64,000 bases of DNA from Geovibrio ferrireducens (GTDB lineage: Bacteria > Chrysiogenota > Deferribacteres > Deferribacterales > Geovibrionaceae), in assembly GCF_026226615.1 (NCBI RefSeq), contig NZ_JAJAPB010000007.1, positions 1 through 64,000 of the forward strand, in the 5' to 3' direction. A model generated the notes under the pieces. It was not told the origin of the DNA. It did no database searches and saw nothing but the letters and a program-made list of their open reading frames with translations. The position numbers and the translations under genes are program-made. Positions 58,607 through 64,000 of the stretch are shown here, one piece after another (the first letter of the stretch is position 1; each line of letters begins with the position of its first letter).

Positions 58607-61339
58607 TTACAATTTTAAAAACCCTTTTTCAAAAGCCTCAGGAAAGACAAACTTTTTCTCTGCTTTTTTACCATCGGAATTAAAAGAGATAGTAATTCTA
58701 TTGCCATACAGTTCAGTAACCCTGCCATTACCAAATTTGCTGTGGGATACATTTGTGCCAACTCTCACCTTCGATATGTCAATCTTCGCTACTTGCCTTT
58801 CAGCTTCAGGTTCTTTTGTCTGAACTTGGATATTAGGAGTATGTTTTTGATAATCATCGTTGCTTATGACAGTATCAAAAAGTCCTACATTTTCATCTTT
58901 GTGTTTATTTATCCCTGTGTATGTCAAGCTTGCGTCTTCGTATCGTTTAAATTTATAAATTGCGTCATTCATTAATGCTGAGTTGAACACACCGAGGGAG
59001 ATCAAAAGCTCAAAGTCCACAAGGTCAAGCCCTGTAACTTTTCTGAAAAGCTCAGGCTCCAACTGCCTTATAACATCCTTCAGGCAATATTCCCTGTAAT
59101 CACTCAGATACATAAAGACTGGAATTCTCGTAGCAAATTTTATCAGCTTTTCCTGAATCTGCTTACGTTTGGACTTATATTCTTTTTCCTCCTCCGTCAG
59201 AGCCTGCTTTTCTTTTAGAGAAAGCTCTTTGCCTTCTTTTCTGGCTTTCTTAACCGCTTCCGATTTATTGATAATAGTTTCAATATCCGCATTCAAGCTC
59301 CTGAATCCCTCAATTTTCATAAGAGCTTTCATAGCTTCATCATTTGCAATCAGGCGGGACAGAGTGTCATTATCAACATTAACGAGCAACGCACTTTCCC
59401 AACGTCTGGCAAGCAGAGTTGCTGACGTGCCTGACATTGCAATCTGGAGAATTTCTCCTGCGTCAACCTCTCTCATGCTGCTGCCATCATAGGCGAGTAC
59501 AGGAAGAAAACTGATAAACTCCTCAACTTTTTTCTCTGGATTCCCCTCTTTGATGTTTAATCTGCAACTATAATCAGATATTTGCCTCAAAGCACGATCC
59601 AGAGCAAAGTCAAAAACATAGCAAACATGCTTCAAAATTTCTTTTTTCCCATCTTCTGAATCAATCACCCACGGGCTTTGAACACGGAACGCAGACTGAA
59701 AATATGTTTCAGGACTGGAAAGATTACGAAGCATAAGAATACCGCTCCACGGCTTAACAGTTACACCTGTAGTGAGTTTGCCGCAGGAAAGTGTTATTGT
59801 TTTAGTTTTAAGCGGGTCACCCATAGCACGGCGGACAGGTTCTAGTGCGTTCACGCCTATTCCTGCCTTTGTTCCGGCACTCACTATAACTTTATAATCA
59901 TGATAAAAGGAGTTTTGCTTTTCATCTAAGAGATTCTTCATCGCATAACATGAAGCAACATCAGGCAAAAACCATAATGTATGCGTCAAAATACCAAGTA
60001 GTCTGGCATCAGAATATGGTAAAGGCGGCTTCTTTGCCCCCAGCTTAAGATCGTCTACAGTGGTTGCTAAATATGAGCCACGTATAAGATCCAGCCACTT
60101 CTGAACATAGTCCTTGTATTTGAATATAGCCATCTCTTCTCTGCCCGTGGCGGAAAAGAATTCGTTAAGGTCAAATTCATTAAATTCGCCTTGCATAGCG
60201 ATATTTCTGATACTGTCAGGCAATTTATAAGTCAACATAACCATCTGAGGCAAAGAAGCATACGGGTTATCGGGTTTCTCGCCCCAGTTCTGCTTTGCCT
60301 GCTGTTCATCGCTATATGTCCAGTTGTAGATCTGGTCTTCTATAAATTCACCGGAGTTCAAGGCTCGAAAGGGTGTTCCCGAAAGAAATAGGTAATATGA
60401 TGTGGTTATAGGCAGGAATGTTTCATTGTAAGCGTTGTCTGCTTCTTCCTTTTTATATTTTTCTATATCAAGAGCATAATAAGATTCATCATCCTCTTCA
60501 AACAGCTTCTTTACGCTGTCACGCCATGCGCCGAAGTGATATTCATCAAAAATCACCAAATCCCAGTTGGTGGTATGTACCCATTCATTTTTTACTTTTA
60601 TTCCGCCGGAATCATTTCTGCCTAAATAATCCTGAAAAGAGCCAAAGCAAACGATAGGCTTAGAAATATCTGCGTCTTCATACCTCATTCCGTTATTAGG
60701 GCTTATGAACTGCCAGCCCTCAAAATCCATATGAGTAAGTAGGTCTTCCCGCCATGAGCTTTCAACTGCGGGCTTAAATGTCAAAACTAACACTTTAGTG
60801 AAGTTCATTCGGCGGGCAAGCTGATACGAGGCAAAGGTTTTGCCAAACCGCATTTTTGCATTCCAAAGGAATTTGGGAATACTTTGAGGATATTCTTTAT
60901 TCATTTTTTCAAAGTAACTGATGGTTCTGTTTACCGCCTCTTCCTGCTCAGGACGCATGGGGAAGGCGCATGTGCGGTTTTCTATGTTTGCTTCGTTGTT
61001 TTTAACCGCCAGATAAGCAGCCTGAACATCAGCAACAGTACACCGAAACCACTCGCCCTCGATTCGGATAATGCCCTTTCTTGCCAGCACACGGTGAATA
61101 TCGTGATCAGTAAATGTTGAACCGTCAGGACGAATGGCAGATTCTGAAAAAACTATTCTATATTGCTTTTCACCGGGCTTAATAGTTGCATCATACTGTT
61201 GTGCTACACGTTCGGAAGCACCTTTTTCGGTATAGCCGACTTTCAGCAAACCTTTACGGTCAGGGTGAAATTTATCCTCATAGGCGTAAATTGTCGGATT
61301 AGCGAAAGGACGAACCCGAAAAAAACGCTCTTCAGCCAT
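58607..61339 (-). CDS. GIY-YIG nuclease-DEAD helicase restriction protein
   Basis: 910 aa. Residues 1-95 are a T5orf172/GIY-YIG-like nuclease ([20 protein letters not shown], ending GEWFRC). Then an SF2 helicase with NAKMRFGKT (Walker A), [11 protein letters not shown] (motif II) and LFLSGTPF (motif III), a helical region, and a C-terminal KOW-like domain ([20 protein letters not shown]). Acts with the methyltransferase proteins encoded directly upstream (8-base overlap) as a restriction-modification system. Confidence 0.85.
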   Translation of the reverse strand: MAEERFFRVRPFANPTIYAYEDKFHPDRKGLLKVGYTEKGASERVAQQYDATIKPGEKQYRIVFSESAIRPDGSTFTDHDIHRVLARKGIIRIEGEWFRCTVADVQAAYLAVKNNEANIENRTCAFPMRPEQEEAVNRTISYFEKMNKEYPQSIPKFLWNAKMRFGKTFASYQLARRMNFTKVLVLTFKPAVESSWREDLLTHMDFEGWQFISPNNGMRYEDADISKPIVCFGSFQDYLGRNDSGGIKVKNEWVHTTNWDLVIFDEYHFGAWRDSVKKLFEEDDESYYALDIEKYKKEEADNAYNETFLPITTSYYLFLSGTPFRALNSGEFIEDQIYNWTYSDEQQAKQNWGEKPDNPYASLPQMVMLTYKLPDSIRNIAMQGEFNEFDLNEFFSATGREEMAIFKYKDYVQKWLDLIRGSYLATTVDDLKLGAKKPPLPYSDARLLGILTHTLWFLPDVASCYAMKNLLDEKQNSFYHDYKVIVSAGTKAGIGVNALEPVRRAMGDPLKTKTITLSCGKLTTGVTVKPWSGILMLRNLSSPETYFQSAFRVQSPWVIDSEDGKKEILKHVCYVFDFALDRALRQISDYSCRLNIKEGNPEKKVEEFISFLPVLAYDGSSMREVDAGEILQIAMSGTSATLLARRWESALLVNVDNDTLSRLIANDEAMKALMKIEGFRSLNADIETIINKSEAVKKARKEGKELSLKEKQALTEEEKEYKSKRKQIQEKLIKFATRIPVFMYLSDYREYCLKDVIRQLEPELFRKVTGLDLVDFELLISLGVFNSALMNDAIYKFKRYEDASLTYTGINKHKDENVGLFDTVISNDDYQKHTPNIQVQTKEPEAERQVAKIDISKVRVGTNVSHSKFGNGRVTELYGNRITISFNSDGKKAEKKFVFPEAFEKGFLKL

Positions 61340-62870
61340 TATCAAGCTCCATCGGCTTTATCATAGATTCAATAAACTCAATTTCCTCTGCGGTTAATCC
61401 GTATTTTTCATAGAGTTCTTTATCTGTCCACGATTTTGAGAAGTCCTGCATGGGAACAAAGGAATATACTTTTTGCATTGCTTGTTGTGTATTTTTTACA
61501 AGGCTTATCATGAAATGAAAGAATTTTGTATTAATATATGAAACCAGATTCTCAGCTTCCTCTCGACATTTTAGTGGACCAATAGCGAGATATGTTTCAG
61601 TACTACAAGAATTAGGTTCAACAATAAAAGGATTCACTCTATCAGTTGCCGGATCCCCTGTACCCCACACACGTGGCACAAATACTTTGTATGAATTTAC
61701 TAGTTCTTGCCCCTTTCTTATGTATTTTTTATCAACATATCCGATACCTTCTTTTCTCCAGCCGTTATAATAATATCGAACACTACCAGAGAATTCGGTT
61801 AGTTCAAAAGGAGCTCTAATTCTTTTAAAACTATTTTTCTCACGAACATCAAACCCAAAAGGATCATTAGCACTTACAATATCAATAAACGGCTGTTCAT
61901 TTTGTGTTTTAACTTTATGGAATATTGAAATTTGCTCTGAATGTCTAATAAACATTTCCATACCCTCTTCTAAAAGAGGGCGTATAGATTTTGTCGTTAT
62001 ATTATTATGATGAGTATAAATTTCACAATCACCGTGAGTATCTCTGCTCCAAAGAAAATAGCATACGCCTCCTTTGATTTCGACACCAGGAAAACAATCT
62101 GACGCATTAACGAAATCATTCAATACTCTTATACGATCATCATGTAACATTTGTGCACGAAAAGAATCTAAACCACGTCCACCAGTAAACCAACGTGAAG
62201 GCATAATCATGACCAAATGCTTAGGGGATAACTTTTGAGCCTGCTCGACAAACTTATGATAGATGGGGATAGCACTTGCTTGCGCTCCTCCATCACTCAA
62301 CTGATATGGCGGGTTCCCGATAATAACATCAAACTTCATATTGAATATCTCCTCAGGATTTCTTATATGTATAAATTCATAAGCATGTGTTTCCAGCTCC
62401 TTGCCACGATCATATTCACTTTGAGATGCTCCGCAAAACTTACATTTTCCGTTTTCCCAAGTATGCTCAATACGCTTGAAACGCACGTTCCCCTGTTCAT
62501 CACTGAATTTTGAAACAGAATATTTTTTATTAGGATATTTTGAGCAGTATAGACTGCGGCGAGAGAGCAATGATGTGAGTTCCGTAATTGAGATACCATA
62601 GAGCTGGTTGTGGTATATATGATCGAGTCTTTTTTGCAGATCAGGGAAATCCTTTTCTAAGCCATCTATCAACCTTTTCGCTATCTCTCTGAGAAACACA
62701 CCTGATTTGCAAGCAGGATCAAGAAATCTTGCATTTTTATCCTGCCATATGCTTTCAGGCAGCATATCAAGCATCTTATTAACAAGCTCAGGCGGAGTGA
62801 AAACCTCATCGTTCGATAAATTCGCTAAGCAGTTTAATACATCAGGATTATAACCGACTTCATTCATCAT
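61332..62870 (-). CDS. N6-adenine methyltransferase (Eco57I type)
   Basis: 512 aa. Motif I is [19 protein letters not shown], with Lys where Gly is usual. A zinc-like CKFCGAS element lies near 145. The catalytic motif is [11 protein letters not shown], followed by [20 protein letters not shown] and a target recognition part. It probably protects host DNA against the adjacent GIY-YIG helicase. Confidence 0.9.
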   Translation of the reverse strand: MMNEVGYNPDVLNCLANLSNDEVFTPPELVNKMLDMLPESIWQDKNARFLDPACKSGVFLREIAKRLIDGLEKDFPDLQKRLDHIYHNQLYGISITELTSLLSRRSLYCSKYPNKKYSVSKFSDEQGNVRFKRIEHTWENGKCKFCGASQSEYDRGKELETHAYEFIHIRNPEEIFNMKFDVIIGNPPYQLSDGGAQASAIPIYHKFVEQAQKLSPKHLVMIMPSRWFTGGRGLDSFRAQMLHDDRIRVLNDFVNASDCFPGVEIKGGVCYFLWSRDTHGDCEIYTHHNNITTKSIRPLLEEGMEMFIRHSEQISIFHKVKTQNEQPFIDIVSANDPFGFDVREKNSFKRIRAPFELTEFSGSVRYYYNGWRKEGIGYVDKKYIRKGQELVNSYKVFVPRVWGTGDPATDRVNPFIVEPNSCSTETYLAIGPLKCREEAENLVSYINTKFFHFMISLVKNTQQAMQKVYSFVPMQDFSKSWTDKELYEKYGLTAEEIEFIESMIKPMELDNG

Positions 62871-63519
62871 ACTGCTGTACCTTTTTATAATCAGTCAACG
62901 GGTACTCTTTTATCGGCTTGGGGATGTACGCCTTTATTTCCTCGTCATACTCCCACTCGTTCAAGAAAACAGATATCTGTGTCTCATGCCCCTCAAGCAT
63001 CTGATCCAAATAAAAATCACGGCGTTGCATAAGAGAACCAGAGACAAGAGACCATTCAGAAAAGGTTATAGGTGAATCTTCTAATGTTTTCAATGTAAGA
63101 GCATCACCGCAGATGATATTATGCTTCAAGATATATTTAACAGCCTCTCTGCATTCATCACTTGCAGTTCCTTTGCAAACAGCAGAGTATTCAACATCAA
63201 AGATACTAAATAATCTCTCACGGCATTCTTCTATATTATCAGGCAGAAGATCGATACCGTATAAGCTTGTTACGGCAACAACAGCAAATTTCTCATAATC
63301 TGACGCATTCTTGCCATAACGCTGCCTGACGACAGCCAGCTTTCGCCTCAGAATCTCAGCCAAAAAATTCCCATTACCGCAGGCAGGCTCTAAAAAACGG
63401 CTGTCAATACGCTCCGTTTCCTGCTTCACCAAATCAAGCATGGCATTTACCTCACGTTCCGAAGTAAACACCTCCCCATGATCCGCCACCCGCTGCTTGG
63501 ACTTAACCTGTTTTGTCAT
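62860..63519 (-). CDS. Small methyltransferase-like subunit without NPPY motif
   Basis: 219 aa. [20 protein letters not shown] and [20 protein letters not shown] are a good motif [21 protein letters not shown] and [13 protein letters not shown] continue the fold. Where NPPY should follow it has [11 protein letters not shown]. So it has the SAM site but lost the catalytic motif. It is the first gene of the operon and overlaps the larger methyltransferase by 11 bases; it may be a subunit that binds SAM or DNA. Confidence 0.8.
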   Translation of the reverse strand: MTKQVKSKQRVADHGEVFTSEREVNAMLDLVKQETERIDSRFLEPACGNGNFLAEILRRKLAVVRQRYGKNASDYEKFAVVAVTSLYGIDLLPDNIEECRERLFSIFDVEYSAVCKGTASDECREAVKYILKHNIICGDALTLKTLEDSPITFSEWSLVSGSLMQRRDFYLDQMLEGHETQISVFLNEWEYDEEIKAYIPKPIKEYPLTDYKKVQQYDE

Positions 63520-63649
63520 GAATAATGCACCAAATAAGTAAAATATTTACAAATAAGATAACAGTATTGTGTTTTCTTGTCTAACGGTTTCAAAACGTTC
63601 ATTTTTTATTACGAAAAAGAATATTTAGTAGTCGTTAACGTGCAACCAC
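63520..63649. other. Promoter region of restriction operon
   Basis: 130 AT-rich bases between the methyltransferase start and the ATPase stop. An AACGTT-like short palindrome (AAACGTT, about 63594) occurs. No gene. I could not single out one promoter. Confidence 0.35.
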
Positions 63650-64000
63650 TCATTCATAGTAATATTTTTCTTTTCTTTTATTAAATGCTGGCATCGTGCC
63701 TTCTAGTACTTGAACAATCTTTTCATTAATTTCTTTATTTTCAATACTTCCTGAGATGACAGCAAATTTATTATTATTTTCTTTTTCAATGTTCACATAA
63801 ATAACTTGCTCTGAATCAGCAACTACAGCAAGATTAGGATTGTGTGTAACCATTATAATTTGCCGTTTCTTCTTTGCTTTTTTTATAAAAGGTACTAATA
63901 CTTTTGCTACACTTTGATTATCAAGATTATCTTCTGGTTGGTCTATCATGAGAGGAATATCACTCTTATCAAGGAGTAAATAAAATACCAATAATAATGC
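63650..64000 (-). CDS. TrlF-type AAA ATPase, C-terminal part, cut by window edge
   Basis: At least 116 aa; the frame is open to base 64000. PLMIDQPEDNLDNQSVAKVL is the Walker B and D-loop of SMC/TrlF-like ATPases, followed by RQIIMVTHNPNLAVVADSEQ with the H-loop. Such proteins often pair with nucleases in phage defence. The apparent start at 63991 is only a TTG inside the gene. Confidence 0.82.
   Translation of the reverse strand, partial: ALLLVFYLLLDKSDIPLMIDQPEDNLDNQSVAKVLVPFIKKAKKKRQIIMVTHNPNLAVVADSEQVIYVNIEKENNNKFAVISGSIENKEINEKIVQVLEGTMPAFNKRKEKYYYE

Noticed and set aside
63520-63649. Riboswitch or small RNA before the methylase operon
   Set aside because: Only AT-rich sequence without a stable conserved fold visible to me.

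Overview
The window is bacterial chromosome carrying a complete-looking ~43 kb prophage (attL 4456-4508, attR 47426-47478) inserted in the 3' end of a tRNA-Leu(CAA) gene, followed by a ~16 kb mobilisation and defence island. Lipoprotein signals and a type IV pilin with a pilGHI-like ABC system point to a Gram-negative host. The pilin/ABC layout and moderate G+C would fit Deferribacterota or a deltaproteobacterium-like lineage, but the sequence alone does not prove a taxon.

Host part (1-4508): the 5' end of tuf preceded by tRNA-Thr(GGT), tRNA-Gly, tRNA-Tyr and tRNA-Thr(TGT) in the classic tRNA-tufB order, with one good sigma-70 promoter. Next come a TPR protein, an ABC permease and an ABC ATPase downstream of a pilA-type major pilin, then the tRNA-Leu gene that serves as integration site.

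Prophage (4509-47425), almost entirely on the minus strand and read from right to left. Near the right end lie an integrase, a large noncoding region with a mirror-symmetric repeat array (candidate replication origin), three cargo genes and a CI-like repressor with palindromic operators. The early region (42.9-33.6 kb) holds antirepressor-like proteins, small HTH and zinc proteins, SSB, an adenine methylase, a PrimPol-type primase and an SF3 helicase. A second, diverged SF3 helicase is split so that its C-terminal domain is fused to an antirepressor-type domain. Then come lambda-type terminase genes, a cargo cassette with cytosine and adenine methylases under duplicated twin operators, a lambda-type head module (gpW-like, portal, protease with nested scaffold, decoration protein, capsid), a lysis group, and a P2-type contractile tail with a -1 frameshift chaperone pair. 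The virion is thus predicted to be a myovirus with a lambda-like head and a P2-like tail.

Right island (47.5-64 kb): a Schlafen/AlbA_2 ATP-binding protein, an AT-rich membrane-protein gene, a compact conjugation cassette (HTH protein, MobF relaxase-helicase, RHH protein, VirD4/TraD coupling protein) without mating-pair genes, then a minus-strand defence cluster: two N6 methyltransferase proteins, a GIY-YIG-helicase, a DUF4917 (SIR2-like) protein, RhuM and an Mrr nuclease. A truncated TrlF-type ATPase gene runs off the right edge. The island has no integrase in the window, and the attR tRNA fragment could double as the left end of this second element.
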